64,000 nt of DNA from Anticarsia gemmatalis (GCF_050436995.1 NC_134763.1:1550001-1614000), one strand, 5' to 3'; counted from the stretch's first letter, positions 52,301-61,185 are shown. The notes: generated from the sequence alone by a model not told the origin. Program-made: numbers and translations.

Positions 52301-55248
52301 CACAATACGGTTTTTTCGCTACCAGTCAAATAGCTATTCTCTATTAACATATTTTTTTACGATATAGTGACATCACTTTTTTCTATTTTTGTTCAAATAT
52401 TTGCTTAATATAATTTTTCACTGAATTATATACTTATTTTTAACATTTTTACGTAACCTTGAACGAGTAAAAAAATCTGTTGACTCATTAAAAAACCCTA
52501 TGCCGACTAGGTATATTTTTGCACAAGTTGTGACATAGTCATAGACCCATTTATTGGGTTATGCAAACTGATGTTGCGTTATATCTATACTAATATTATA
52601 AAGCTGAAGAGTTTTTTTGTTTGTTTGAACGCGCTAATCGCAGGAACTACTGGTCCAATTTGAAAAAATCTTTCAATGTTAGATAGCCCATTTATCGAGG
52701 AAGGTTATGGGCTATATATATCATCACGCTACGACCAATAGGAGCAGAGTACCAATAAAAAATGGTACAAAAACGGGGAAAATTTTGACCCATTCTCTCT
52801 TATGTGACCCAAGCGAAGTTGCGCGAGTCAGCTAGTTCCCAAGAAAACCCAGTACTCATTCGAATTATTTTTAATTCTGTTCATATGGGGTAAAAAAGGC
52901 ACCCTGTTTCTTACACTACCCTGTTTGTCCGTCCCGAGGCTTTGAATTCTCACGAAACGTAGACCCAGTGCAGAAGACTCGATTGACTGATCTATCAATT
53001 ACGAGATCGAAGCGCAATAAGTCCGCCATCGCGCCCTATCATTGTTTTAAAGCAGACCTAAGATGTGATTATCCTCATCAGCCTCGCCTTTTTTTCCAAC
53101 TATGTTGGAGTCGGCTTCCAGTCTCACCGGATGCAGCCGAATACCAGTATTTTGCATAGAGCGCCTGCATATCGGACCTCCACAACCCGGTGACCTGGGT
53201 TGTAACACAAATTCAACACCCCCGTTAAGACTGACTACCTACTGGTAACGACTGTCAAAATTCTTTGAAAATGACAGCCAGCACCCACAATATAACATGC
53301 CTTACGAGACACGGAGGAGCTCGGAATGTATAATATGGTCACCCATCCACAGACCGCTTTCAGCTAGACGTAATAACGTGAGAGATCGATCCGCGCGGCT
53401 GTTGTTAATTAGCCACTGGCCTCTATAATTTCGTTTATGCTGTAGTGAAATTGTACAAGTTGTTTGGCAACACTGCTTACTTGAGTTGTCTTTACAGAAA
53501 TGGCGGGAACAGGGCGTTGAATTCCTGCAGTTGGCTACTACAGATATATTTGAGGCGCCGGACCAAGAGAAACTGTTCGAAGGTGTCACTTTTATCAACA
53601 GGTTAGTGCACTTACAATTTACCCCGGTTTCTGAGGTACATAGCGGTAATTTATCAATTCAATAGCGTTTTATATGAGTTTAAACCCTATTGTAAAGATA
53701 AACTACCGCTATATGTACCTCAGAAACCAGGAGTAAATAGTTTTTATGTCGCATTTTATCGCTATATGTTCTGTATATGACTCACAAGGCATTATTTCCC
53801 GAATCGGGAAGTCGCGTCATCATGCTTTCTTCCAAGACAGACAGGTAGGCAAAGATCAGATAAATAATCTATTACAGAATTATTAGATTAAATAACGTAA
53901 GTAATATAAATGTTATTAGTAAAGACGATGAGTATTTTTTTCCGACTCGGGAACCGAATTTGGGTCCTCATGCCCGCCAGTCACACTACTGACTGTGCCA
54001 CAGACACAGTCAGTTTTTTATTTATTTAACTAAATTAAGACATCGACATATTTTTCCAGATTCCTACCAGCAGAACGCAAGCTGACGGGCATACCGACAG
54101 ACATGCAACAAATAAACAACGGCACGGTGTACGTGCACTGTAAGGCGGGCAGAACCAGGAGTGCGACACTAGTCGGCTGCTACCTCATGATGGTAAGTTC
54201 GGTAAACTCCTCCTAACGGCTACGAGAGCGAAGTTAGCTGATCATAAGGTCTCGGGTTCGATTCTCGAATCAGACAAAGGTTTTTTGTCATGAATATTAG
54301 AATATTTTTCAATAATATCTCGAAATTTGCTAAAGTGCCCGGTAAATGGCCTTAGGCTCGCATCTTATTACATTTTCACAAAAATCGCGGCAAACTGTGA
54401 GTTAATGGGGAAACGTGGGTGCATGTCATTCACCTCTACATGCACCTTCGAGCATAACAAGCGTGATATCATGTCTATATAATATTATTGTTTTTAAACT
54501 CTCGCGACTAGTACACATAATATTATAATGCAACGGGTCTTATACACGATTGAAAATTTAAAGGTTAGGATACCTATCTATACTAATATTATAAAGCTGA
54601 AGAGTTTGTTTGATTGTTTGTTTGTTTGAACGCGCTAATCTCAGGAACTACTGGTCCGATTTGAAAAATTCTTTCAGTGTTAGATAGTCCATTTATCGAG
54701 GAAGGTTATAGGCTATATATCATCACGCTACGACCAATAGGAGCAGAGTAGCAATAAAAAATGTTACAAAAACGGGGAAAATTTTTACCTATTCTGTCTT
54801 ACTAGCTGACCCGCGCAGCTTCGCTTGCGTCACATAAGAGAATCATAATTTTCCCCATTTTTGTAACATTTTTCACTGGTACTCGGCTCCTATTGGTCGT
54901 AGCGTGATGATATATAGCCTATAGCCTTCCTCGATAAATGAGCTATCTAACACTAAAAGATTTTTTCAAATCGGACCAGTAGTCACCGAGATTAGCGCGT
55001 TCAAACAAACAAACAAACAATCAAACAAACAAACTCTTCAGCTTTATAATATTAGTATAGATTTGACGCAAGCGAAGTTGCGCGGGTCAGCTAGTATTAT
55101 ATATAATATTATATTGTTACAGAAAAACGGCTGGTCCCCAACAGAGGCGGTACAGTACATGAGAACGCGCCGACCGCACATCTTACTACACACCAAGCAG
55201 TGGGAAGCGCTCGACATCTTCCATCGAAGACACGTCACACACTCATGA
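49365..55248 (+). CDS. PTPMT1: PTPMT1: mitochondrial phosphatidylglycerophosphate phosphatase, dual-specificity PTP family
   Basis: The exons are 49365-49367 (probable), 49459-49605, 51588-51668, 53498-53601, 54060-54192 and 55123-55248. The frame stays open across all junctions. The protein is 197 aa if the mini-exon is used, or 193 aa from the internal ATG at 49468; the vertebrate protein is about 200 aa. Known role of the family: removal of phosphate from phosphatidylglycerophosphate to give phosphatidylglycerol for cardiolipin, on the matrix side of the inner mitochondrial membrane. Seen here: the N-terminal RVTFYPTLLYNV segment that serves as targeting/membrane anchor in the family, WYDRMDDTVILGALP, the VSMNETYE stretch, and the catalytic P-loop HCKAGRTRS (Cys-x5-Arg). 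GWSPTEAVQYMRTRRPHI follows. Most intron DNA is transposons. It converges with SDHD about 6 kb downstream. Identification is strong. Confidence 0.93.
49459..49605 (+). CDS. PTPMT1: PTPMT1 exon encoding the N-terminal anchor and DDTVILGALP region
   Basis: It runs from the acceptor TTTAATAG to the donor CAG|GTACGA. From the internal ATG at 49468 it encodes 46 residues, including FYPTLLYNVLMEKV (hydrophobic anchor) and RRWYDRMDDTVILGALPFPS, a strong family signature. The phase at its end is 0. Confidence 0.92.
49990..50175 (+). mobile_element. SINE-C 3' part
   Basis: TTTGTGACAAGCATGAATAT, TTCTGAGCCTGGTTGTTAG and GTTACCATAGTACAGAACAG. Promoter half absent. Confidence 0.68.
50566..50824 (-). mobile_element. 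Chimeric Helitron (minus), complete
   Basis: CTAG at 50566 after host A; 5' tip TATAATATTAGTATAGA before T. Same 5'/3' chimera as at 33,226, with four GACA units. Confidence 0.86.
50981..51245 (+). mobile_element. SINE-C, near full length, between inverted SINE-C scraps
   Basis: GTTTGGCGCAGTGGTTTAAG, GGGTTCGAATCCCACCC, full body, TTATTTTATTTATA tail. Reversed scraps lie at 50,865-50,950 (3' end) and 51,265-51,330. Confidence 0.85.
51473..51548 (+). mobile_element. SINE-A 3' end
   Basis: GGTCTAATCCCTCATTACTG, GAGGAGACACTTGCTCAGCA, GGGACATTAATGGGTTAAAT. Confidence 0.72.
51588..51668 (+). CDS. PTPMT1: PTPMT1 exon encoding VVSMNETYEL (27 codons)
   Basis: The acceptor is TTCTGATTACAG and the donor is GAG|GTATGT. 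It encodes LKEEENMKGVVSMNETYELK and seven further residues (IFSNDAE). The VVSMNE-TYE stretch is the family's conserved beta strand and loop. A Helitron begins only 8 bases after the donor site. Confidence 0.93.
51677..51930 (+). mobile_element. Helitron, 8 bases after a PTPMT1 splice donor
   Basis: TC at 51677 follows GTATGTAA, the start of the intron. Ends GCGCGGGTCAGCTAG at 51930 before T. CTATACTAATATTATAAAGC type. Confidence 0.88.
52290..52400 (-). repeat. MITE-1 fragment (minus)
   Basis: CTACCAGTCAAATAGCTATT and ACGATATAGTGACATCAC. Confidence 0.5.
52584..52835 (+). mobile_element. Helitron (CTATACTAATATTATAAAGC type), complete
   Basis: TC after host A; ends GCGCGAGTCAGCTAG before T; in the same PTPMT1 intron as the copy at 51,677. 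Confidence 0.87.
53076..53400 (+). repeat. Repeat D, most complete copy
   Basis: CCAACTATGTTGGAGTCGGC, CAGTCTCACCGGATGCAGCC, CCACAACCCGGTGACCTGGG, GGAATGTATAATATGGTCAC and CATCCACAGACCGC. Ends just before PTPMT1 exon 53498. Confidence 0.72.
53498..53601 (+). CDS. PTPMT1: PTPMT1 exon encoding KWREQGVEFLQLATTDIFEAP
   Basis: The acceptor is GTCTTTACAG and the donor is CAG|GTTAGT. It has 34 codons plus two bases of an Arg codon split with the next exon (phase 2). It encodes the stretch leading to the general-acid loop, TTDIFEAP. Confidence 0.92.
53625..53735. mobile_element. MITE-2 copy, palindromic
   Basis: CCCCGGTTTCTGAGGTACAT ... TATGTACCTCAGAAACCAGG, arms about 40 bases. Lies 23 bases after the 53601 splice donor of PTPMT1. 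Confidence 0.75.
53925..54015 (-). repeat. Repeat E head (minus)
   Basis: CTCGGGAACCGAATTTGGGT and CCCGCCAGTCACACTACTG, a reversed tRNA-like head, directly before the exon at 54060. Confidence 0.5.
54060..54192 (+). CDS. PTPMT1: PTPMT1 exon with the catalytic HCKAGRTRS loop
   Basis: The acceptor is TTTTTCCAG and the donor is ATG|GTAAGT. It completes the split Arg codon, then encodes FLPAERKLTGIPTDMQQ, a linker, and VYVHCKAGRTRSATLVGCYL. The P-loop Cys and Arg are intact, so the enzyme looks active. Confidence 0.95.
54220..54490 (+). repeat. Repeat E SINE, near complete
   Basis: GGTCTCGGGTTCGATTCTCG (B box), AAAGTGCCCGGTAAATGGCC, GTTAATGGGGAAACGTGGGT, CACCTCTACATGCACCTTCG and GCGTGATATCATGTCTAT. 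Shows the family's order. Confidence 0.65.
54577..55094 (+). mobile_element. Helitron split by a second, opposite-facing Helitron
   Basis: Outer element 54577-54801 and 55062-55094; the inner minus copy is 54802-55061. The outer 3' hairpin GACGCAAGCGAAGTTGCGC resumes cleanly after the insert. CTAG ends at 55094. Confidence 0.9.
54802..55061 (-). mobile_element. Inner Helitron, complete
   Basis: CTAG at 54802 after A, 5' tip ...ATTAGTATAGA before T at 55062. The insertion site within the outer copy is exactly A|T. Confidence 0.9.
55123..55248 (+). CDS. PTPMT1: PTPMT1 terminal exon
   Basis: The acceptor is ATTGTTACAG; TGA is at 55246-55248. It encodes KNGWSPTEAVQYMRTRRPHI and the C-terminal helix WEALDIFHRRH. 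The upstream 28 bases are all that separate it from the Helitron ending at 55094, so the branch point of this intron may be Helitron-derived. Confidence 0.93.
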   Translation, partial: KNGWSPTEAVQYMRTRRPHILLHTKQWEALDIFHRRHVTHS

Positions 55249-55315
55249 ACAAAACTAATTATTCTTACTAATATCGTCGTGTAATCTCTTATTAGTTACT
55301 AGTTATACAGTTTCA

Positions 55316-55321
55316 AATAAA
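55316..55321 (+). terminator. PTPMT1 poly(A) signal AATAAA
   Basis: AATAAA lies 68 bases after the PTPMT1 stop in an AT-rich tract, the usual distance for a short insect 3' UTR. Confidence 0.65.
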
Positions 55322-55359
55322 TGTAGTACTAGAAACGCCGGGAGGAGATTTCCTAGAAA

Positions 55360-55495
55360 GACATTCACAGATCATATCGGTGATGTCTTGCAAAAAGATA
55401 AGGTGCTACTCGTAACCGGGCCTGTATGACAAGGTGTGTGGATGTGAATGTAGCAAGGGAAGTTTGTAAGTTCACTTCAACGGGAAAAAGGATGT
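55360..55495 (+). repeat. LINE ORF2 3' end fragment
   Basis: ATCATATCGGTGATGTCTTG, GGTGCTACTCGTAACCGGGC and GTGAATGTAGCAAGGGAAGT as at 14,850. Confidence 0.52.
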
Positions 55496-55505
55496 TTATG
55501 TATGT

Positions 55506-55758
55506 ATATTAATAACTATAAGTCCAACAACTCAGTAGAGAGCCTTGTATGCAAGGTTTTCGGAAGACGTGGGTAAGCAAAATTCAGAATATAGTAGGTA
55601 CCCTAGAGACGATTAGGCTTATACAACCGACAGTAATCTTTTCGATATCAAGCAAATCATTTCGATAGCTGCTTTTTATTCTGAAGATAGTAAGAATCAA
55701 TGAATAAAATTTGGATGAATCGTGCTTGCTGTCTACTAAGTTGTCGGACTGTAATCGG
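55506..55758. mobile_element. MITE-3, complete uninterrupted copy
   Basis: Left end AAGTCCAACAACTCAGTAG, right end CTACTAAGTTGTCGGACT. Short inverted tips, AT-rich centre that differs from other copies. Confidence 0.66.
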
Positions 55759-55759
55759 A

Positions 55760-56710
55760 GCTTACACGACGTTTGTTAGTAAGACAGCTAGTATGTAGTA
55801 GACAATTTTAGTTTAACTTTATGCGACACAAGATAAACTTACAATACACGCCAGTTAACTTTTTGTGACTAAATTAGTGTTGTAGGGCATCAATTTTTAA
55901 TCAATTTGTAATGCCCATTTTTTGTACTGAGCCAGTACCTACATTGTACCGGTTCAGATGACGTGAGGCGCTGACCCGCCTTGTAAACTTAACACCTGAA
56001 ACTGAGTAAAGCGGACGCACGCGCGGTTCAACTCAAAAGTGCTCCGATTCGGTCACCCGCGCGGACAACGTCGCGGGAAGGTTAGGCAACACTAGGCTGA
56101 ATATAGTAACAAACCACTGCGCAGTTTTGACCACCTGAATATTGGCCTTCGACTATATTCAGGCATAAAAAGTTGATTGGCTCGTGTACACGACGCTACG
56201 GGAAGCAAACTTTAATTCAATTCATGTTTGTTTAGATAATCGCTCAAACAATAAGTTATTACACCAAATAATATATTTGATGATATATAATTTATTTTAA
56301 GTGTTTTGTAAAGTGATAGTCATAATTGAAATGGTACAGAGTATGTATAGTTATGCAGAGAAAATAATTTATTTTATTACGAATGTAAGGAAATATACAT
56401 ATAATTGATATTATATTGTTATTTAAATCATGAGAATTGTTTCATTTAGTACTTACTCGTAAAACGTGCCGTTCCCTTGGCTTTTTTCCTTTAACGTATG
56501 TTTAGGGCTTTAGGAATAGTCATGTAACAAACACTAAAATAACATAGTTATCTAGTTGAAGAAATTACAATGTTACACACACTAAATAATAATATTAGGT
56601 CGGGGAAAAAGTCTGAACTTGTAATAAAATCTTTTCTCTACACAAAAAAGCTCGATATTTGGGTACCTCACGAGCTCACTGAAAGAAACCTAATGAACCG
56701 TGTAGGGGAG
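55760..56710. other. No gene seen
   Basis: GGTCACCCGCGCGGACAACG near 56,055 and CTGAATAT...ATATTCAGG inverted pair (56,087-56,164) suggest an unrecognised MITE. The rest is AT-rich and unassigned. Confidence 0.4.
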
Positions 56711-56783
56711 AGTGGATAAGTGCTTGTTCACGTTGGACCTCGCGGGCGCGGTGGCGGTCGCGAGCGCGGGGACGTGGCGATTT

Positions 56784-57363
56784 ATGAGAGTCTAAATGGC
56801 GGGTGTACCATAGCGAATTAAATTATACCAATTACCAAACAAATGTACCTATAACGTACTAATTTGTACCTAGCTCTAAAAAATCTGTACCTCTTTCAGA
56901 ACGAAATTATTTCGAAATTAAGGTACACCCGCCATATTGACATCAAGATGGCGGGTGTTCTATAGTATTTTATTATTTAAACATTACTCATAAAATCTGA
57001 TTACACCAAAGTATTGTACCTAAAAAGTACCTCAAGTAAATAGTAACACAAACTTGATCAGTGGGATAGTTCCTGAGAACTGAAACAACCGTTTCTCGTT
57101 TACTTAAGTTTATTATTATTATGAATGATTGATCTAGGTACATATTTTTATATAATTTAGGGATTGTTATTAAATTATAATTCATGAATTTTAATAACGC
57201 GTCAAAGTTACGAAGTAGGTACGTCTTTATTTTCGTCCATACATAATGCAATTAGCGATAAGTGAATTCGGAGTTTTGGTTATAAAATTATTGAGATCAT
57301 CAAAACATTTCCATTGAGCATTACGACGACAATGAGCCCGATAGTGACCAATATTGTGGATGT
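56784..57363. repeat. Left arm of the 580-bp inverted repeat
   Basis: Reverse complement of 57887-58466. It contains three copies of ATGGCGGGTGT or its complement (56796-56806, 56925-56935, 56948-56958). The first two bound a perfect 14-bp inverted pair. Confidence 0.92.
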
Positions 57364-57429
57364 TACATTAACTGATGATGTGATTCATGGTTTTACCGAA
57401 TATTTTTAACCTTGTTTTAGCTTCATCCC

Positions 57430-58023
57430 ATGGAGATCCAACAGTTATGGTTGTATATCGTTTTTACAAAGTGGCTTGTGTCGATACGAACATATAAGGC
57501 GTCGGGTGATGTCTCGAATATTATAATCGACGCAATTTACAGTGCCTCTGTACGAGAATCATGTACGAATACTGAATGTAGCATTAACAATCTACAAAGA
57601 AAAAATGCTTTTTTGCCACTTAATTTTAACATGCCAAATATATCAATGCTCAATCAATCGGCAGAGTCCATGTTATGTGAAGAAAGTAATATTGTACAAT
57701 GTAGACGTAATGACTGCATCGGCATAAGAACATTAAAATACGAACTAAGTAATACAATAGCTTTAGAGCTGAATCAAACAGATGTAATTTGTCTTAAAGA
57801 CATACCTATGGAAATAACATTAAATAATACAAAATACGAAGTTCTTGGATTAATTGAGTTTTTACCGTCCGGCGGCGATGTTACAGACATCCACAATATT
57901 GGTCACTATCGGGCTCATTGTCGTCGTAATGCTCAATGGAAATGTTTTGATGATCTCAATAATTTTATAACCAAAACTCCGAATTCACTTATCGCTAATT
58001 GCATTATGTATGGACGAAAATAA
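57430..58023 (+). CDS. Transposon-carried protein resembling the C-terminal half of a C19 ubiquitin-specific protease (197 aa)
   Basis: The frame is open from ATG 57430 to TAA 58021-58023, with an in-frame TAG 12 bases upstream. Seen: two Cys-x4-Cys pairs (CTNTEC near residue 45 and CRRNDC near 91), spaced like a USP zinc ribbon; then LKDIPMEITLNNTKYEVLGL; then NIGHYRAHCRRNAQWKCFDD, which matches the catalytic His box and following Asp/Asn box of USP enzymes. The N-terminal Cys box that supplies the nucleophile is missing, so it should not be an active protease alone. An AG acceptor-like site (TTGTTTTAG, 57412-57420) before the frame suggests that this was the 3' exon of a longer gene. Transposon cargo rather than a host gene. 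Confidence 0.6.
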   Translation: MEIQQLWLYIVFTKWLVSIRTYKASGDVSNIIIDAIYSASVRESCTNTECSINNLQRKNAFLPLNFNMPNISMLNQSAESMLCEESNIVQCRRNDCIGIRTLKYELSNTIALELNQTDVICLKDIPMEITLNNTKYEVLGLIEFLPSGGDVTDIHNIGHYRAHCRRNAQWKCFDDLNNFITKTPNSLIANCIMYGRK

Positions 58024-58466
58024 AGACGTACCTACTTCGTAACTTTGACGCGTTATTAAAATTCATGAATTATAATTTAATAACAATCCCTAAATTATAT
58101 AAAAATATGTACCTAGATCAATCATTCATAATAATAATAAACTTAAGTAAACGAGAAACGGTTGTTTCAGTTCTCAGGAACTATCCCACTGATCAAGTTT
58201 GTGTTACTATTTACTTGAGGTACTTTTTAGGTACAATACTTTGGTGTAATCAGATTTTATGAGTAATGTTTAAATAATAAAATACTATAGAACACCCGCC
58301 ATCTTGATGTCAATATGGCGGGTGTACCTTAATTTCGAAATAATTTCGTTCTGAAAGAGGTACAGATTTTTTAGAGCTAGGTACAAATTAGTACGTTATA
58401 GGTACATTTGTTTGGTAATTGGTATAATTTAATTCGCTATGGTACACCCGCCATTTTGACTCTCAT
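57887..58466. repeat. Right arm of the 580-bp inverted repeat
   Basis: Pairs with the left arm across its full length. It includes the last 45 codons of the C19-like frame, from the His box onward, followed by about 440 bases of AT-rich DNA and the terminal GGTACACCCGCCAT motifs. Confidence 0.92.
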
Positions 58467-58782
58467 GGCGATTTGTGTTCACGTTGGCCGCCAGGCGGGC
58501 GTTTGGCTCAAACTGGCTCAAACTGGTTGAACTTACTTGACGTCGCGAGTGAACCGCGCCCGCCACCGCTAGTTCGACGTGAACACACACGAACATCTTC
58601 ACGCGTTTGATACTGGCCCACGCCCACGCGGGCCGCGCGCGACGCCGCTAGCTCGCCCGCGACTTAGACCGCGCGAACGGTTTGTACGTGAACACTTCGG
58701 TACATCGCCATATGTTTGATATTTCGCGACCGCGCCCGCCACCGCGCCCGCGAGTCAACGTGAATGAACACTAACAGTGGAT

Positions 58783-59100
58783 CACTTTTTTTTAAACGAT
58801 GTAACTCTAAAGTTTACGTCTAAAGTTTGTCTCTCTGTATTTAAATCACAACATAGGTAGGTATATAATCTTCATCGTAATCAAAACAGTATCATTCTAA
58901 ACATTCATTTATACGTATCATCCCGCCATGCTTAAAAATTATTAGGTACTTACCTACGTGTACGCTGGAGCGGTAACGTCGCAAGGCTCGCTATCGGCGC
59001 CGGCGCGTCTCGACCTGTGACGACACTGACACTTCGTGCGGCGAATGCATTACCTACCCACTGACGAGTTGTTGTCACTTAGGTATTATTCAATACTAGC
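58783..59100. other. No gene seen
   Basis: CpG-rich patch GCAAGGCTCGCTATCGGCGC at 58,980-59,045; otherwise unassigned. Confidence 0.4.
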
Positions 59101-59228
59101 TGTTAGATAGCCCATTTATCGAGGAAGGGCTATATAGCAGAGCAGAAGTAAAAAATGTTACAAAAACGGCGAAAATTTTGACCCATTCTCTCTTATGTGA
59201 TGTAAGCGAAGTTGCACGGATCAGCTAG
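59101..59228 (+). mobile_element. Helitron, 5'-truncated
   Basis: Starts TGTTAGATAGCCCATTTATC and ends GCACGGATCAGCTAG before T; the hairpin is mutated (GTAAGCGAAGTTGCAC). Confidence 0.75.
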
Positions 59229-59900
59229 TACATAATAATGATAAACCATCTATAGCACTATGGCGTCCTTAGTAGGTTAACACTTAAAACTTATTATTAA
59301 AATGTCTTTTTACAGAAAACAGTACCTAACTATTTCTATTTAATTACACTATAAAATAAGCGCCATTTTGCGTAAGGTTCCTTTTTTTTAATTTTTAGCA
59401 CGCGAATCGCACCGGTAAGCGTGTCAAGGCCACAGGGTCGGGGGGCACTGGCGGGATAGATCAAAGTACCTACATCAAACGGTGCGGCAGCGTCGCGTGC
59501 GCCGCCCGCCCAGTAGCAGACATCAGAATCGCTAGGAAAGAGAGGCTTTATTGTAGTAGCATTCTTTCTCATTATAGTTTCATTGATTCGAATATTATAT
59601 GACATGCGAGCCCGGTAAACGAACTAAATGCTAAAGTTGATCATGTACAACCTGTGGAAATTAGTTTAAAAAGTAAATTGTTGATAATTCGGTAATTAAT
59701 AATGATAATACAAATTTTTGTATGTCACATGATTGAGGACCTCGCCCTACCCATACTTTGAAAGAAACAAACTATGGTATCGGCACGATTTATATGTTCA
59801 TCACGCCGATTATGCCCCAATGTGTAGGCAGAACGATTCACTGTTTATAATATCAGTATTAAGTAATAGAGGCCGTATTTAATACATCGGGCATATTACC
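59229..59900. other. No gene seen
   Basis: CpG-rich patch at 59,400-59,520 (CGGTGCGGCAGCGTCGCGTG). A repeat E scrap near 59,870-59,905. Short frames only. Confidence 0.4.
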
Positions 59901-59906
59901 AAATTA

Positions 59907-60192
59907 GGGTTGCCATTTTTTTTATTTGGAAAACCGGACAAGACGCGTGAAAACCCCCGAATTTTAGATTTTGATGTCAACAAGAAGAGCAACCGCGACG
60001 GGAGGAGTGGGTGAACGGTGAATATACTTGTTTCGTCGGTTGATCGTGGTGTGTCGCATAGTGCGTGTCTCGCAGGCGGCCTAAATTTATTTTTTATTCA
60101 TTATTTTTTTAAACCTGGTCTACAAATGAAACCTTCCCCGGATGCCCTCTACACTAGGACAAATCCGGGGAAACCCGGACGGATGGCAACCC
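59907..60192. mobile_element. MITE with GGGTTGCCAT ends inserted in a repeat E copy
   Basis: GGGTTGCCAT (59907-59916) is inverted at 60183-60192, with TA on both sides. The flanks TTACCAAA and CCAAACTCC rejoin to the repeat E order seen at 9,580. A 93-codon frame at 60,018 lies within it and is not a gene. Confidence 0.6.
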
Positions 60193-60194
60193 TA

Positions 60195-61084
60195 GCCAAA
60201 CTCCAGTCTGCTATTGAGAATACACTAGACCACAGAGGCTTTTGTTTTTGTTTTATATTTGAACATTTTCAACGACTTAGTAGAAATTGTTGTATGTAAG
60301 GCGGAGGTATAAAAAAAACAGAATTTAGAGCATCAATGATCTGCAGACCTATGTAGCTGAAGGTGGCATGCTTCATACTACTTTCTTTTGATAGTATATA
60401 AAATTCTTGATTATAATCTAAATTAAACGTGCATGCTACGGTAGATAACCTTAGCCTTTTGGAAGTAAAAAGTTTATGGACTATAAATAATTGCACGTTA
60501 TCTGACGTTAGGTACTATTCTTTGACGAAGGTATTAGAAAATAAAACAAAAAAATAATATTCACTATTGTATTCTAACCATAAATAAGACCTGCCATAGA
60601 CGAGCCATAAGGTAACATTAGACCAAACGATTTAATAAATAATACATGGAACAGAACAATTTCGATTGTATTTAAGTACATACTTCAATACGTTGGTTTT
60701 TCAAACATCACCTAGTCATTATTTAATAACATTAAGCTTAAATCAGTGGATAATTAGAGCAGTATATTGGAATAAGGTGCTCGAATATAGTAGCAGAGCC
60801 TGTGGAAGAGAGACACTGAACTACAATGATTTACAGCCGTCCAAAACCTATAGTTAGATAGGTTGTTTTCTACCATTCGGTACTCTTGATATTATAATTA
60901 CATAAATATAACCTGTTGCCTAGCAACCAAATTGTAGCACACCTATTACTACCAATTATTTTAGGTTCTAGTTGTTTAATATCACGACATTCACCAAACA
61001 CGGCTGTATACATTGATATCACGAATAACTGTTATTTTCTCACTATATTCGAAAACCTTATACAACAACATAATTTTCAAAACA
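60195..61084. other. 3' intergenic of SDHD; no gene seen
   Basis: AT-rich, no recognised repeats after 60,240. Frames of up to 75 codons lack any recognisable feature. Confidence 0.4.
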
Positions 61085-61090
61085 TTTATT
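61085..61090 (-). terminator. SDHD poly(A) signal AATAAA (minus strand)
   Basis: TTTATT on the plus strand reads AATAAA about 100 bases after the SDHD stop. Its position fits a short 3' UTR. Confidence 0.5.
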
Positions 61091-61185
61091 TACATCCAAA
61101 AATGTTGCCAGTTTAAAATAATTGATGGGCGACACTGATAACTTCTATAGCAACACTACGACTTATAAATAACGTTTCGTTTCAC

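Larger units (their letters stand above)
56784..58466. mobile_element. Fold-back DNA transposon with 580-bp inverted arms carrying a C19-like protease ORF
   Basis: The element begins ATGAGAGTC and ends GACTCTCAT. It is flanked by an exact 8-bp direct repeat GGCGATTT (56776-56783 and 58467-58474). The arms are 56784-57363 and 57887-58466, equal in length at 580 bases. I found one mismatch, near the tip. A 264-base stretch (56988-57251 and 57999-58262) gives identical 87-residue translations. The 523-base centre is unique and carries most of a 197-codon frame whose last 45 codons lie inside the right arm, so the left arm holds them in antisense. An 8-bp duplication fits hAT, P or Merlin elements and is within range for MULE-type fold-backs. 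No transposase is present, so it is non-autonomous. The near identity points to a young insertion or gene conversion. Confidence 0.92.
56718..58775. mobile_element. GC-rich outer MITE, split by the fold-back element
   Basis: Left of the fold-back element (56718-56783) is AGTGCTTGTTCACGTTGG followed by a GC-rich run; the right end (about 58,720-58,775) carries its reverse complement with small changes. A 7-bp direct repeat AGTGGAT flanks both ends (56711-56717, 58776-58782). Rejoining the two parts gives an element of about 370 bases, very rich in CGCGCCCGCCACCG-type sequence with repeated ACGTGAACAC. It is older than the insertion it contains. Confidence 0.65.

Noticed and set aside
56988..57251. 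87-codon minus-strand frame identical to one at 57,999-58,262
   Set aside because: The two are the same sequence in the two arms of the inverted repeat. They lie after the stop of the C19-like frame and look noncoding; they serve only as evidence of arm identity.
57542..57727. 61-codon frame overlapping the C19-like frame
   Set aside because: Alternative register; the longer frame holds all the recognisable motifs.
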